From positions 1,859,001 to 1,923,000 of the forward strand of contig NC_037089.1 of assembly GCF_002994745.2 (NCBI RefSeq): a stretch of 64,000 nucleotides of DNA. Direction: 5' to 3'. This DNA is from Rosa chinensis (taxonomy: Eukaryota > Streptophyta > Magnoliopsida > Rosales > Rosaceae). Shown here in pieces: positions 44,989 to 58,035 of the stretch. The notes beneath the pieces were generated by a model. That model was not told the origin of the DNA. It saw only the letters and a list, made by a program, of their open reading frames with translations, and searched no databases. Within the stretch, counting starts at the first letter, position 1, and every line of letters starts with the position of its first letter. A program made the translations under genes and the position numbers.

Positions 44989-45079
44989 CCGACCTTAGCT
45001 CAGTTGGTAGAGCGGAGGACTGTAGTTGGCGTAACCATCAGATATCCTTAGGTCACTGGTTCGAATCCGGTAGGTCGGA
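44989..45079 (+). tRNA. tRNA-Tyr (GTA) with 18-nt intron, second copy
   Basis: It is the same as the tRNA at 42735 over the whole mature part. The intron differs at two adjacent positions (ttggcgtaacc against ttggaataacc). The acceptor stem, A box, B box and GTA anticodon are intact. A T run follows at 45081-45086 as the Pol III terminator. The flanks are unrelated to those of the first copy. Confidence 0.96.
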
Positions 45080-48000
45080 ATTTTTTAAAAAAAAAATTTT
45101 TCTATTTTAACTAATTTCTCTTTAATTTCTAAAAAGAAATTGAGCAAAGCAGGACCAAAATAGATGGTCAATTTTTTCAGCTATCTGATTTGTTTGCTAT
45201 TAATTGAAACCAAATCAAAATCAAAGTGTTTGCTACTTAGGACACACGGTTGGTTCCCATGGACTTGGGGCAGAAGAAAAGTAGCAATGGACTTGGTGAA
45301 GGGCCCTCTACTCAATGAAACTAGAAGCAAATTAGGTCAAATCAAACCAAGGATTCAAATCAAATGCTTGTGCTTGGGAGTTTTGACCCTTGACCTGGGA
45401 AATTTCAGAAATAAGAAGCATCCATTGCAGTATTGGTCTGCAGCCCTTGACGTACATAAATATAATGGACCATACAATTCAGGTCCAGCCAAAGTTTTGT
45501 ACGACCCCGCACCATGTGGGAGGACATTTCCATTTGATTGGAGATGCAATTCATACTAGTTGAAAGCAACAGAAATTGTGAGTGAAACCTCTATATATAA
45601 TATCTATTTTGTGATTGCTTTGCAGTGACTTCCACGAAACCATAACTAATTATTACTTGTGGACTAATTAGTAGTTACCATAAATATTTTTTTACATTAC
45701 TTGCGGACCTCTATCAACTTGTAATAGAGTGTGGACTAGTTGGAATTCTACATTAAATCATCATAGGATCGAGGAACATTCGATCAAATGACTTATTCTT
45801 GACACTTACTTAATAGGTATGCAATATTGACCGGATATCTTAATTAACTTGTCGAAAACTATATCAGTGACTGTCTTTAAATCTCTTTCAATAGATTAGC
45901 TGATCTTTTATAGTGTCTATTATCCTCCGTGAGGATAACTATAATGAACTCCACCAAATCGAAGAGTTGGATCAATTAATCGACAAAAATATCTCACGGG
46001 ATTTTTATTAAGTTGACGCCATGGTTATCTAGTTATATATTAAAGAACAATAATGTAATTTATAATACGCGTTTAGAACACACTTAATTCTAGAGTGTAC
46101 TGCTTGGGGGTATTATGTACATAATACTTGTCACCAATGACATGGATTGACTTGGGAAGGAAGAAAATTACATGATGGAATTGAATAAGGAAGGCGATGG
46201 AGAGAGACTTGGCTAGCTAAGCTTGAAATGATTGACCCAAAGGAACAACTTGGCTGACTATTCTTCTCAGTGGTCCTATCATATTCCTAGTCCACTAATT
46301 AAGAGCTATTTAAGTAAAGATTAATGACATTTAGCAGAAAGAAGAAAGTCACAGCATGTGGGAGGCTATCTATTCCAGCCTTAATGGCTACTGCTGGTTT
46401 TATATGGGATACTTCTTGGAACAATAGCTAATCACTGCTTGACAAATTACTTGACCAGTACTCAATCTATTCAATTCGTATGAAGTAACCGAAAACCCTA
46501 AACCTAACAAAAGTGACATAAGATTGGAACCTGCGAGCTACCAGCAATCTGTGGGCCGGCGCAGCAAGCAGTATAATTAGGGTTTCGGGCAGAAGCAAGA
46601 TTATGAAAAATCGGGTAGATTAGTTTGCAAGCAAATTTAGTAACTACCATAGTAGGGTTTAGGGTTCGAGATTCAATCAATTAATATTATACTGATGTAA
46701 CCCTAGATATTAATAGTATCAATTAACAGCACTACTGCAACCTCTTAACAAGTAGTAACATACAGGATGCAAAAGCTTTGACGCAATGTCTCTTTCTTAA
46801 TAATTTCTAGTTGATCGTCCACCAAAAAAACTTCATCTTTAAACAACAAAGAAACTACTACTACTACTACCGCTGTAAACGTACAATTAATAAGTTTGTT
46901 TTTCTTTTTCTGAAAGAGATTCGAGGAGTTGGATGAGCTGCCAACCCAACTAATCAAGATATATATTACTATATATGTGTGTCGATTAAGTTGTTGAAGC
47001 TACATGACGTGCATATTAAGTTTATAAACCAACCAAATTCCACTCACAGCAATCAATCAAAATTATCAAATTAATTAAGCAAGTAATCGAAGGGCTGCAA
47101 TTAGGTTGCAGAAGTGATCGAAAGGATCTCATTCTTTGTAATTACTGTGGGCAACACCATTGATGTAAGAGGTGAATCGAACCAACTAATTGGTAGTATC
47201 GTGATGGTAGCCTCGATCGGTTTGGAAAATCAATCGAAACTACCACCTCCTTCGATATTTCAGAAGAAGATATGATCGAAGTAAAGATACTTGCAACAAC
47301 TTCAACTACCCCATTTGAGAATCTAAATATCGACTGGGGTATGGACTTTCAAGTCTCCTTAATTTTTATGCACTTACAGGCGTTGCCCTACTGTCATCGT
47401 CTTGTTTCTTTCATACAATATATCATGAACTCCCACATCACACATTATCCAAATCGAATTATATGAATATATATGTGCTTTAATTAATTATAGGCATGCA
47501 TGGTAGGTTGTGTGGGGTTGTGTTAAAAGCAACTTAATCATTAAAATGTTTGATTATTTAGTAGCATAATGACATTAAGTTGAATAATTGCATGGGTATC
47601 TATTTCAGCTGCAGGCCAAAGTGTCAAAAATAATGCAGAGGTTCGTGAAGAAAGTAGTATTAAGACAAAGTATAGGCATAAAATCAAGTTGGAATATACG
47701 TATGTGATTTAATTATGACAATGTTGGTGCTGTTACAAGCTACTCAATTAGCCGTAAAATTATTTTATTAAGGAGCATAATTTGTGTGGATAATGGTAAT
47801 TGCATTGGGGTCTTGTTTAGCTGCAGGCCGATGTTCCAAGAATAATATATGAATTATTACAGAATTATACTTTAAGATATGTGAATAAAATGAGCTGGAT
47901 CCATTTTCACAACCTTCTTCTTTACAATAACAGAAGATTTAATTTAGTAAAAAATAAAGAAAGATGAAAGGTGAAAAGAAAAGGTATGCAATGAAATGTT

Positions 48001-48410
48001 TCATGTTTGGCTCTTCTATCACCTTTGCGACCAATAAAGCAAATTACTTATGTAATTTGGATAAAAAGAAAAAGCTTCATGTACCTATAAAGGAAAAGGC
48101 TCATAAAAGAGAGCATAGATATAGTATTTTTATGGAGAGAGAAAAAGGCAAAAGTGATAATAAATAAATAAAATGAACATAGACACACACATATAGATCG
48201 TAAGGAGAGAAATTATTATGAAGTAAGCGACCGAGATTATCAGAAGTGAAAATATTTGAGTTCTCTTTATCACTCTAGTAGACAATTTTTCAAATCTTAT
48301 ATCAAAATTTCCGATAAATTAAGTTTTGTATGGACTACCGTCAAAATAGAGCTTTCTAAGCTTCAAAACATAATTTTGATAATCGAATTGTTACTCTAAT
48401 TAAAATTTAT
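45080..48410. other. 3.3-kb gene-poor region
   Basis: No gene is supported. A 131-codon ORF opens at an ATG at 45164 and ends at 45559, but it matches nothing I know and has no homologue elsewhere in the window. The plant telo-box-like word 'aaaccctaaaccta' near 46491-46505 and 'gtagggtttagggtt' near 46653 could be promoter elements of an unseen transcript. Two short blocks near 47600-47650 and 47815-47850 share 'agctgcaggcc', 'aataat' and flanking words. Confidence 0.45.
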
Positions 48411-49260
48411 AAATTTTTTTTTTTAATCAAACCCGAAGTCGGGTACCGATAGATATATCATCTAAAGCCAGAATAGGCTGTTACATACTCTTCCGCTGTC
48501 ATCTACAGACAGACAAGAAGGTAGTGGTAGTACCCACAATGGTACATAGAAATAGACCTACCCATTAGACATTCATGTACGTAGACATAGCGGAGATCCT
48601 CATTTGATACTACTCCAGAGGCACTAGAAATACATAGAATGCACATAATATGCATCTAAAAGGAAATTATTGTCAAAGACTATGCTAAAACATAAATATG
48701 GACTAGGGCCAAAACCCCAGCCCAAAATTTCAAAGCCCAAAAGGGCAGCCACCAAAGAAAGCCCACGCAGGGCCCAACAGCGTGGTCAGGTCCAGTCCAC
48801 CTGCTTCATCCCATGTCGTACGAAATAGTCAGGCCAAGCTCCATCCATCGCACTCCGCCACTACACGAGCTGCCTCGATCCATGTTGCCGCAATCTCTCA
48901 CTACCCATGACCCAAACCGCCACGGCCCCACCATCACAACCCACACCAGCCTAGAGAAACCAAACCTCGATCCAAATCTCTGCACCGCACACCGCCAACT
49001 AGAAAAACCCGTGGCGCCGCCAACCAAGAAACCCACATCAGGGATCGACTGCCGGTCCTGTTTGCATGACCACAGCCTCGCCCCAGCCCAGACAAAACCA
49101 GCCGCCAAGCTCAGCATAGCACCCCTCCGACGGAAACCCACGAGCACTAGCCGTCAATACCTGTCCGACAGCAAACCCCTAGACGTCAGGGCAGCCCGGA
49201 GGCCAGCCCCAACGCCCGGGCGCCGCCCGACGAGCTCGAACTAGTACTCTGAAAAAAAAA
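48411..49260 (-). mobile_element. Non-autonomous retroposon, same family as 21756-22754
   Basis: The poly-T at 48412-48424 is a poly(A) tail on the minus strand. The adjacent sequence has the family words 'aagccagaataggc', 'cttccgctg', 'cagacaagaaggtagtggta' and 'gtacccacaatggtacata'. The right part is GC-rich with ORFs on both strands, taken as element body. No clean target duplication was found, so the right end is approximate. Confidence 0.7.
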
Positions 49261-49547
49261 AACCGGCCTTTAGGATTTAGAGAAGGGCGTGAATATCTCT
49301 TTAGAGAGAATTATAACTTTATAATGAAACTGAAACATAATTATTTATAATTTTATATCGTGTTTTAGCTTGTCACTTATATATATATATATATATATAT
49401 TATGATTTTGGTAATCAATATTTTAAGCATGGAAAATAACTAATAAATGAATTAGAGTTTAGCTCTCGTTTTAGACTTAAATATAATAACTAGTTAGGTA
49501 ACATACAAGAAGGAAAATAACAATATCAACATTCAAACTATCAAACA
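49261..49547. other. AT-rich spacer with (AT)n
   Basis: An AT microsatellite lies at about 49379-49401. No gene. Confidence 0.5.
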
Positions 49548-50512
49548 ACAATTCATCGAAGCTAAGTATTTTGAAAACCCACGCGTTTTCTAGTGAGAGA
49601 AACTCCTCCTTCTCTCTAGCAAACCCAACTTCCAGCTTTCCCCCTCCTCCCCCCTTTCTTGCCAGATCTAGATCACTCTGATCTGGATCTTTGGCTTGAA
49701 AGTTGGGGGAGATATTTTCCCTCTTCGCGAGGCTTATCCCTACCCTTCTCGTGGTAGCTCCCTGTTGCCCCGGCGGTGGCAAGTATGCTTTCCCTTTTGT
49801 CTTTGCTTTCCTTTCCTTCCCAGATCCCCTTTTCCAACCAATCCTAATCTTTAATTTTCAACATAACCATCTCTTTTTGTCTCAAATCTCTGATTCATCA
49901 TGGTTAAGATGCACATCCTCCTCACCCATGGGACTCCACTTCACCGATTGCTCCTTGGTCCATCGGAGCTTTCTCGTCGGCGTTGTTTGGATTGTCTGTT
50001 TTAACGGGTTTTTCCCGTCCCTGCTCGTAAACCTTTTGAATACGGTAGTGCAACAAGGGTCTGCACGGTCTTCGGCCGTCTGTCCCTTTGATCCCTCTGC
50101 GGATCAGTCTCCTTCTCCTTTTCTTTTTTTCTTTTTTTCTTCTGCTTTGGTTACTGACTTTGTTTATGAGGATGTTTTGTATGGTTTAGAGATTTGGGTT
50201 ATGGAGATCTTTCGATGGGTTCTATGCTGCTGTACTTGCACGGGATTGTTTTGGTTGGACTCCAAGTCTTCGTTGGCAGATCTGGTGACGTTTCTGTGTC
50301 ACCTTTGGGCTTGGCTGGTGGCAGCGACGTCACTTCGTCATCTCTCTCCTGTTAGATCTGCGCTGTGGCTGAAGATTGTGGGGCTATTTGGTTTTGTTTG
50401 TTGTTGTTTGTTGGTTTTTATTTGGGCCCGTTTTGGGTCTTTTGTTTGTAATGTTGTTCTTGTTTGAATAAAAATCTTTCCATCGCCAAAAAAAAAAAAA
50501 CAATTCATCGAA
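49548..50512 (+). mobile_element. Retroposon in plus orientation, 13-bp target duplication
   Basis: The word acaattcatcgaa lies at 49548-49560 and 50500-50512. The insert starts gctaagtattttg and ends with poly(A) (50488-50500). It has a CT-rich 5' part and a long frame across most of its length, without a recognised domain or a good ATG. It is the only member of this group here on the plus strand. Confidence 0.8.
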
Positions 50513-51951
50513 CACATACGAGTATTCAATAACTACTTTAAATTTTAATTATGTAATTAGTGAATCACACAATGAAAAAAGAATATAAACATATGGTTGG
50601 GAAATGTCTGCATAGATTGTGTATAGTGTGTAAACGTTCCAGAAGTCCTAAGCGTGCCAAAACCGTCTTTTCCCGCCCTTTGATTTCAACTTTGTTCCCA
50701 GATGGTTCCATTTGTTGACCTCTATTCCGCCACGGACTTCGTCAAGCATCCCCTTCTGGATTGGGCTCTCTCTGTCTCTCTGGCCCACAGCCCACCTTAC
50801 TACCAATGACCTAGCCACGTGTCCATGGTGTTCCAGTTTCTTAATCTTTTTAGATTAATTAATCAGATATTTAAAAGTTTAAACCGGCCTAATGGTTTAG
50901 GTCTAAAGCAACCCCTTCTGGCCGTTTCGATAGACGACACGTAGTGTAGAATGCAAAATGACACACTGCTTGTAAAGCACCACGTGTCCCCCCACCTAAA
51001 GGGAAGCGCGCCACATCCACAATTTGAAGGGTCCCCAATTTGATTCCGTCGGAAAATACCAGAGGCAAATCACATGATCTCAGCTCCCCAGATCTGTAAC
51101 ACAAAAATAAATATAATTTTTCGTTTATTGGCTCGAGAAAAACACATTTATTTTGTGGATTAATAATTAATTTTTTTGAGTAATCGAAAAAAAGTTTTAT
51201 TTTTTGGGTATTAATTGGTAGTATAATGGTGGTTTTTGGTTTCAATTTTTGGATTAATGTGGATGCTTACATTGTAATTAGGACAGGTTTAGATGTATTA
51301 TTTGTGTGCGTGTCGGTGTGTCGGACAATTGTAATTGTGGTCCAATGATTTTTTTTTTTTTCCGTTGGTGTCTGATTCATTCTTTTTCAGTTCAAGAATG
51401 GATATTTATTTTGAAAGATACGTTCTATGTTTTGAAAGGTCACCTCACTATAGATATATATAAACAACTAGGAAAAGAAATGTAATTTTGTTAATATAAG
51501 TTATCTTATACGTTTTAGTAATTAAATAAATTATTACGTTAATTTTCAGGTCCACAATGTATAAATTAAAAACTTCAAAATTTATGTCACTAAAGTTTAG
51601 TCCTGGATCTACATTTTGGAAGCTAAGTAATATGCGTGACATTAATAACGTATGCAAATAACTTCAGTAATACAAGTATTTCAATCTATACTTAGATCTA
51701 AGAGTTATTGATCATAAATCTTTCAAGTCCTCGATAATATATAAACACTATTCTCTGTACAGTTAAAACTGAAGTCACATTTCATACACATTTCTAACGT
51801 TTTTGTTAAGAAGTCACCGAGATCACAAGTACAGAGATTAACTATTATTCTTGGCCAAATGAGAATCCGCAATATATATAAACTCATCGTACAAGTCAAA
51901 AATCTAATCTAACAGTTTATTTTGAGTCACGAAATTACACGTAACGACTAA
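50513..51951. other. 1.4-kb AT-rich region
   Basis: No gene recognised. About 50630-51070 is less AT-rich and may be a promoter or an old insertion. A minus-strand ORF at 50889-51245 has no recognisable features. Confidence 0.45.
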
Positions 51952-52675
51952 TCTATAATTAATTTTTTATTTTTAGAATGAGATAGAACTTTCATTCAAT
52001 CAACCAAAACGCATACATTGGGGGGGGGAGAAGACATAAGCCAATACCCAAAAAAACCGCGGTTATAGATACCATCAGGCCAATGGGCCCAAAATCTAAC
52101 CACAAAACACCAATTTCCAAGGTTACCCTGAGTATGTGATCCCGAAAGTCCCAATAATACCCTGTAGTCAACAGCACAGAAGACGTCGTCCTCTTCAACA
52201 CCGTGTCCAAAAAGTACTAGATCACGTGTAAAAGATCGCTCGTCGGCAAATTGACAACAAAAGTAAATCAGAGTTGAACCAACTCGTCCACGGGAAAGAC
52301 ACCATAGTAATAGCACAACCATGAAACCAAGACAACCAAACCCTCGCTCAATTGGGAAGAGACTTATTAGAACTAACCAAAAGCCAAAACCTAAAAACCT
52401 AATAAAACAAAGAATGAAGGTAAAGAGGAAACTGCTGCTGCCACCTAAATCCCCTCAAGCCAAAAGAACCAGATCGCTTCACCAAGGCAGAGCTAACCAT
52501 CCCATCGCCTTGTCCGGCAACGCCCACCACACACCGACGCAAGCAAAAGCCGTCATCAATGCTGGGACACCGCCGGACAAGCCACAACCCCACCCCTCTG
52601 TTTTCCAAACCCTACGTTCGGCTCCGAGTATTGCAGAGGAAAAGAGAGACAGGTTGTCCTCATCTAGAATTAATT
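51952..52675 (-). mobile_element. Retroposon, about 13-bp target duplication
   Basis: TCTATAATTAATT (51952-51964) and TCTAGAATTAATT (52663-52675) differ at one base and flank about 698 bp. The T-rich left end is an A-rich 3' end on the minus strand, followed by 'agaatgagatagaactttca'. A G run lies at about 52021-52028. No domain was recognised in the short ORFs. Confidence 0.65.
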
Positions 52676-54111
52676 AAGAAAACACAGAACCAAAAACGGG
52701 TTAAAGAAAACAGCGGGCCGAAAAGTAAATGGGTGCCGTGATGATAGTGGTACGTGGAGGTTAAGGCGTGTATGGGCAGCGTTATGCGCGTCGTAACGGA
52801 AAGTATGTGCAAGACGGAGACCACTCTCTACTGCCTGCCAGTCTCCCACGGTATTCTAAACGCTCCAGCGTCATTATTATTATTATTAATTTAATTTTCT
52901 CCGGCGCGAAAAACCGCGCCTCTCTCTGCGTGCTCTGCCGCTAGTTTCTTAAAACCGTTGGAACTCTAGTGCTCCAGTCCTCCCCCAGTTTCACTTTAAT
53001 TAACCAACCATAACTGTTTGCTCTAGTTTCTGGTTCGGTCCCTAAACTATTAAGTAATTGCAATCAAGGACTTGTTTTAAAATAGTAGTTTATGTGTATT
53101 AGGAAGAGGTTCCTAATTAGGCAGGTGCTTTGAATTTGATTAGAGGGTTTTTTTAAGGAGGAATTATATTCTACGTTCGATTAATTGAATCTGAATTGGT
53201 GGTTCCACATTGATTGGGGCCATAGAACAATCACATCATCACATGGATTATGAACATTCTTTTAATTTAGTTTGCTTGAGGTATATGAACTGCCATATAT
53301 ACAACCAAATTCAATTCATTTTATGATTTAAGCATCTCTAAAACATGTGGCATAGGAATTCTTTAGCAAATAAGTGGTCTAATTGTAATGGGAATTTCAA
53401 GTTGGAAGTTCCGACAATTTACGTGTGTGAAATGAATATTAAAGTTAAGGAAATGATTTCAATATATAATTTCTTTCAGAAATTAGAATTCAAGTGACTC
53501 AAATAAATATTTCTTAATTTTTTAAAGTATTTAATTATGTAGTGGCGGTGGTTGCATCACATAATTTGTGATGTTTATTAGGAAATATATTATGAGAGGT
53601 AATTGCGTTAAACTTAAAACAACAAAAATTAAAATTATACAAGACAATATAGTTATTTACTCTATCTTTTATAATTGCTCCTTTCACATCCATTAGGTTG
53701 TCTAAATATTTTTAGTTTTAAGTAAATAAATATGTCATTAAATAATGAGATAGTGCATGAATGTAATAGGACTAAAAAAGTTGAGAAGTTTGATTCGACA
53801 ACTTTTCAAAAAATCTGAAAAATACATCGAGAAGGAAACCTCTTTCTCCAAGGAGGAAACTTTGTTGGTAAAACAATTAGTAAAGGACATTTAATGAAAT
53901 AAAAATGATTTACGCGTAATATTGCGAAAAACAATATTAATCACAGTTTACAGCTATACACAACTCAATTAAAAACCAAGGCAAGGACCACCAGAAGATT
54001 CCAAAGCAAATAAGGAAAACTGGAGGGCACTAATGCAATCCCATTAAATAAATTCCTTAACCGTTTGAATAATTCTCGCGATATTTTCCCCAATTTCTCG
54101 TCCCCCTTCGG
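52676..54111. other. 1.4-kb region upstream of the larger serine-rich-family gene
   Basis: No gene seen. 52860-52960 holds a (TTA)n tract and a GC-rich patch. The rest is AT-rich. Confidence 0.45.
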
Positions 54112-54119
54112 TATAAATA
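54112..54119 (+). promoter_or_regulatory. TATA box of the larger serine-rich-family gene
   Basis: TATAAATA lies 137 bp before the ATG at 54249. A CT-rich leader (54180-54240) follows it. Confidence 0.6.
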
Positions 54120-54248
54120 CATAGCTCGAGTGAAGCTAGGTTTGCCAATTTGGGCAGCAAAACGCAGCTTAATAAGAAAACCTCTCTCCTCCCTCATTTT
54201 CTCTCTCTAAAACACCCTCACTCTCTCTCTCTGAAACCTCAACTGAAA

Positions 54249-54878
54249 ATGGCAACAGCTTCTAGAAGGTCGTCAGCAACTGGATCGGTCCTCCGGTCCA
54301 GTGCCTCACCCTCACTCTCCGGAAGGTTCTACACCTCCCATTCCTCCTCCTCCACCGGCTTCGCCTCCTCCACTTCCAGCTTCTCCTCCCGATCCGCCGG
54401 CGGTTTCTTCACACGCGCCGCCTCTCCCCCGCGCGTGAGCCTCGCCAGACCCTCTCCCTCGGCTCAGTCCGTCCGTTTCTCTCTCCACGACCGCCCTACC
54501 TCCCCCAGCCGCTCCATCTCCGTCTCGCCGCAAGGCTCCGGCAGCCACCACCGGAGCGCGATGAAGAAGCAGGTCAACCCTAAGAGGACCTGTATGTGCT
54601 CCCCTACTTCTCACCCAGGCTCCTTCCGGTGTAGCCTACACAAGAACTGTGGCTCGCACGTGTCGAGTTCCTCCTCTCCGCCGTACTCGCAGAACCGCCT
54701 CAACGCGCGTAGATCGGCGATGACGAACTCGCTGGTCAGGATCGGCGGCGTTGAAGGCGATCTCGTGAAGCGCGCCTTGGCCGCTCTGATCCGCCCCTCC
54801 TCCCACAGCCAGCGGCGCCGTGCCGATTTCCGTCCCCGGCCCAGCCGGCTCTCCACCATGTCAAAGTGCAGCGAGTAA
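54249..54878 (+). CDS. Serine-rich protein-like, 209 residues
   Basis: One frame from ATG 54249 to TAA 54876-54878. Residues 1-110 are Ser-, Arg- and Pro-rich and likely disordered. The conserved core RTCMCSPTSHPGSFRCSLH follows at about 115-133. The C-terminus has LVRIGGVEGDLVKRALAALI and a basic RRRADFRPRPSRLS motif. It is GC-rich compared with its surroundings. The family is plant-specific with unknown function. The sequence around the stop, GCGAGTAAGT, is also a strong splice donor, and an acceptor near 55541 would give a different short C-terminus; see the findings. The paralogue at 43940 shares the core and the basic tail. Confidence 0.9.
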   Translation: MATASRRSSATGSVLRSSASPSLSGRFYTSHSSSSTGFASSTSSFSSRSAGGFFTRAASPPRVSLARPSPSAQSVRFSLHDRPTSPSRSISVSPQGSGSHHRSAMKKQVNPKRTCMCSPTSHPGSFRCSLHKNCGSHVSSSSSPPYSQNRLNARRSAMTNSLVRIGGVEGDLVKRALAALIRPSSHSQRRRADFRPRPSRLSTMSKCSE

Positions 54879-56309
54879 GTTCAGTTGGTAACAAATTTTG
54901 GAGAAATTGCAGCCCTTACTTTGACCAGGCGGATCCAAATATTCATGAAACTTCCGGCAAAATTTGAGGCCGCACGTGGCAGAATCCGGCGCTAGTGATC
55001 TGATGGATTTGGTATGATTCGGAACGGACTTGGTTTTTTTGTGTCCTCCGGTGACCGAACTGCTCTAGAGGACTATTGTTAATGATGTGATGAAGAAGAA
55101 CCTAGCCCTTCTGTGTATATAGAAATACAAATTATATGTATCTTTGGCGCGCCATTGTTGGCGTCTCCAAGCTTAGCTTTCCTGGACTCGATTAACTTCC
55201 ACTTGAAACATCTTAAATTGAGCCCCGAAATTAAATTCGGATCGAATCCGTTCGTTAAATTTCCGGTAACTTGGTTCAATTCGATTTTCCAGTCCATTTC
55301 TTCAGTTCCATCTCCGATTTATAGTCAGCTGCGTTAAGTACCCCAGTTTATTCTTGATGTGCGTCACGTCGTGACTATTGACCGGAATTTACTTCGACGT
55401 CTCTGTTACTATTCACCGTCTCTTCCTCCCGTTTGACTTCGTCTCCGTTACCATTTTCCGGATTTATGGAGGTGAATTGTTGAGCTGATTAATTATTCTT
55501 TTTCCATTTAATTATCTAATTTTATTATTTCATCTTGTGCAGGGGTTGTGTTCTAAAATTGAAGCCAAGAAATTGCCAAGACCAGTAAGCACTGGGAATC
55601 AGAATGAATCTAATTTAACCAATTTATGGACTTTAAAAAAATAAATAATTAAGATTCCGGTCATCGTCGACCTTTTTCTGTTGATGCCGGGCACCTGAGG
55701 CTAGAATTGAGCATGTGCAGCAAGAATTCGCCCACCGGATCGGACTAATCAAACCAAAATATCTTCTCCTCACTTAAAACGAACCCCTTTACTTAATTAT
55801 CACCCAACTTGTTAAATTTAGATATTTTTCTTCTTTTCAAAAGCAGATTCGAGCTTTAAATTTTTCTGGTATCAATCTTATCCTTCTTACTTCTTCTTCT
55901 TCTTCTTATTCTCAAATTTGGAATATAAAAGTGAAATGATCATTGTCAAATGGGGAAATTATTCGCAGTCTGTATCAAAGGGTTGCAAGTTGCTAAACGA
56001 TATTTGAAAGACATAGACACAATTACAGAGAGAGAATGGAATAGTCCCTGTCCTGTGCCAAAACGAAAGTGAGAGGGTTGAGGACCCATATGCTACAATT
56101 GCTTCTCTTTTTCAACTGTATCGCATTCATGGGATGGTAGCATTAGCCAAGAAACTGACTTTGGCTATTTGTGGAAGAAGATAAGATCGACCATGAAAAC
56201 GAAAGCTATGTATGGGACGTGGAGCTAATCAATTAGCTACCTTTTAAGCTTTTGTTGAGACAATCCAACTTACTCACCCTTATCCGTTTTCAAATTCTCT
56301 TTCTATATA
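54879..56309. other. 3' flank and possible alternative exon of the serine-rich-family gene
   Basis: No separate gene. It holds a possible acceptor 'cttgtgcag' at 55535-55543 and a short frame from there to a TAA at about 55590. Further right, (TTC)n occurs near 55890. Confidence 0.45.
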
Positions 56310-56770
56310 TCATCACGAATCGGCAAAAATGTTGCCTAAAACAGTACAACTACGATGCTCTGAATTCGTAATTTTACCCAAATGGTATTGATTTATCACG
56401 AATCAACCAAAATGTTGCTTAAAACACTAAAAGAATAGTGTTCTAAATCCGTATTTTGATTAAAATGGTATTCCTTTGTCACTAATTGGCCAAAATATCT
56501 AAAACAATATTTTAATTCGGTGCTCTATGGTATTTCTCTGTTGATTAAATCTTATTTGTTTGTTTTATCACGAATCGAAGAAAATATTATTTAAAATACT
56601 AAAAAAATAATATTGTCAATACTTAGACGAAAATGATATTTTTTTTATTACAAATCAGTCAAAAATGTTATTTAAAACGATATTTTTATTCAGTACCATA
56701 TAGGATTTCTCCGTCATCTAAAATAATATTCATTTGTGTTATCACGAATCGACCAAAGATTAGCTTTTAG
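56310..56770. repeat. Degenerate tandem repeat, unit about 85-110 bp
   Basis: A unit starting 'atcacgaatcgnccaaaaat', followed by 'gttgcttaaaaca' and 'aatggtatt', recurs about five times with heavy divergence (starts near 56314, 56394, 56476, 56566, 56646 and 56740). Confidence 0.65.
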
Positions 56771-57700
56771 TGTACTCATGTTTACATTTTACAAAAATAT
56801 ATATGGAAGAATCAATTTAGACTCACACGAAACTTATAAGTATTAATATGGAGCTAAATTTAATTTAGGTACCAATCTGACAGCTCGGCAATAATGTAAC
56901 TGTGTAAGTACCGTCAGGGGATTCACCCGTCCCTACTATTAAAAGCATAAAAACCATGTTGAGGAAGAAGAAAAAAGTGCATCAAGTGCGTATTAAGCAG
57001 CATTGTTTGGTTAGATTATTGGTATTAGCAGCTAAGATTGGTTTTTGGTGGGTGGGCACACATTTCGTGTCAGATCCTAATCTAACCCAACTTTTTCTAA
57101 TCAAATTATTGCTTCAGTTGAAAAACTGGATCGACATCAACTTATAGTCTCTGCCTCACGTTGTGAAAAATTCCCGTAATGGATCACACAGCACGAGTCA
57201 CTGAATCACATTGTTGGGTTCTGAAATTTCAAATCTGCCCTACCATATTGGATATCAAATTCTTCTACGCAGTGACTGTCAAAGTGATCCAACAACTATT
57301 AGTGTAAATACACGTCGATGTGCTATAATCTTTTCCGAGATTTGATGAATGGTTGCTGAGTCAGTCTGAATGAAAAGAAAGAACCCGAGACTCGAAAAGA
57401 CCCGACTGGTTTGGATGGATGTGGGAAATTTCAATATTTCATATTTTCATATATGATCAGGGTCGGTCAAATGGGGCCCCGAGTGGGTTTGGGTACGGGT
57501 AGTGAGACAAAGCTCCATGTGCATGTATCTGCCGCGAGGGGTGTTAATGGGGGGAAGGAAATAGCTATCCCATTTGTTGCTTTGTTTTTTTCGTTGTGTT
57601 GTTTGGTCACTTCAGAGGTGGAAATGGGATAAGGTTGAAGACAAGCTGGTATGGGGTATGGGCCACGGGTTTCCCTGCTTGAAGCCTTGAACTAAACACA
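56771..57700. other. Region without genes
   Basis: No coding gene recognised. About 56780-56930 shares a few words with the 41264-41575 insertion ('ttataagtattaatatg'). Confidence 0.4.
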
Positions 57701-57721
57701 ATGTAAAAGAAATCGAGAATA

Positions 57722-58035
57722 GCAAGTTTGAATTTGGTAAATCGAACTTTAATGTGATCTGAACGAATATTTTTTTTTTTTTTGAAATAGAGTTAGTAGG
57801 TGAAAATATATTAATTAGAATGTAGAATAGGCCGTTACATATCCTTCCGCTGCCATCTAGACAAACAAGAAGATAGTGGCAAGTTTGAATTTGGTAAATC
57901 GAACTTTAATGTGATCTGAACGAATAATTTATTTTTTTTGAAATAGAGTCAGTAGGCGAAAATATATTAATCAGAATGTAGAATAGGCCGTTACATATCC
58001 TTCCACTGTCATCTAGACAAACAAGAAGATAGTGG
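57722..58035. repeat. Exact-period tandem duplication of 157 bp
   Basis: The block 57722-57878 is repeated at 57879-58035 with few differences. The unit starts in host array sequence ('gcaagtttgaatttgg'), crosses the poly-T, and ends inside the retroposon. It therefore arose after the retroposon had inserted. Confidence 0.85.

Noticed and set aside
45164..45559. 131-codon plus-strand ORF starting with a real ATG
   Set aside because: No recognisable domain, no family resemblance, and no promoter or splice signals around it. ORFs of this size occur by chance.
49703..50467. 254-codon plus-strand ORF
   Set aside because: It begins at TTG, not ATG, covers a CT-rich retroposon body, and encodes Phe-, Leu- and Ser-rich sequence without a family match. 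It may be a relic of the element's own frame.
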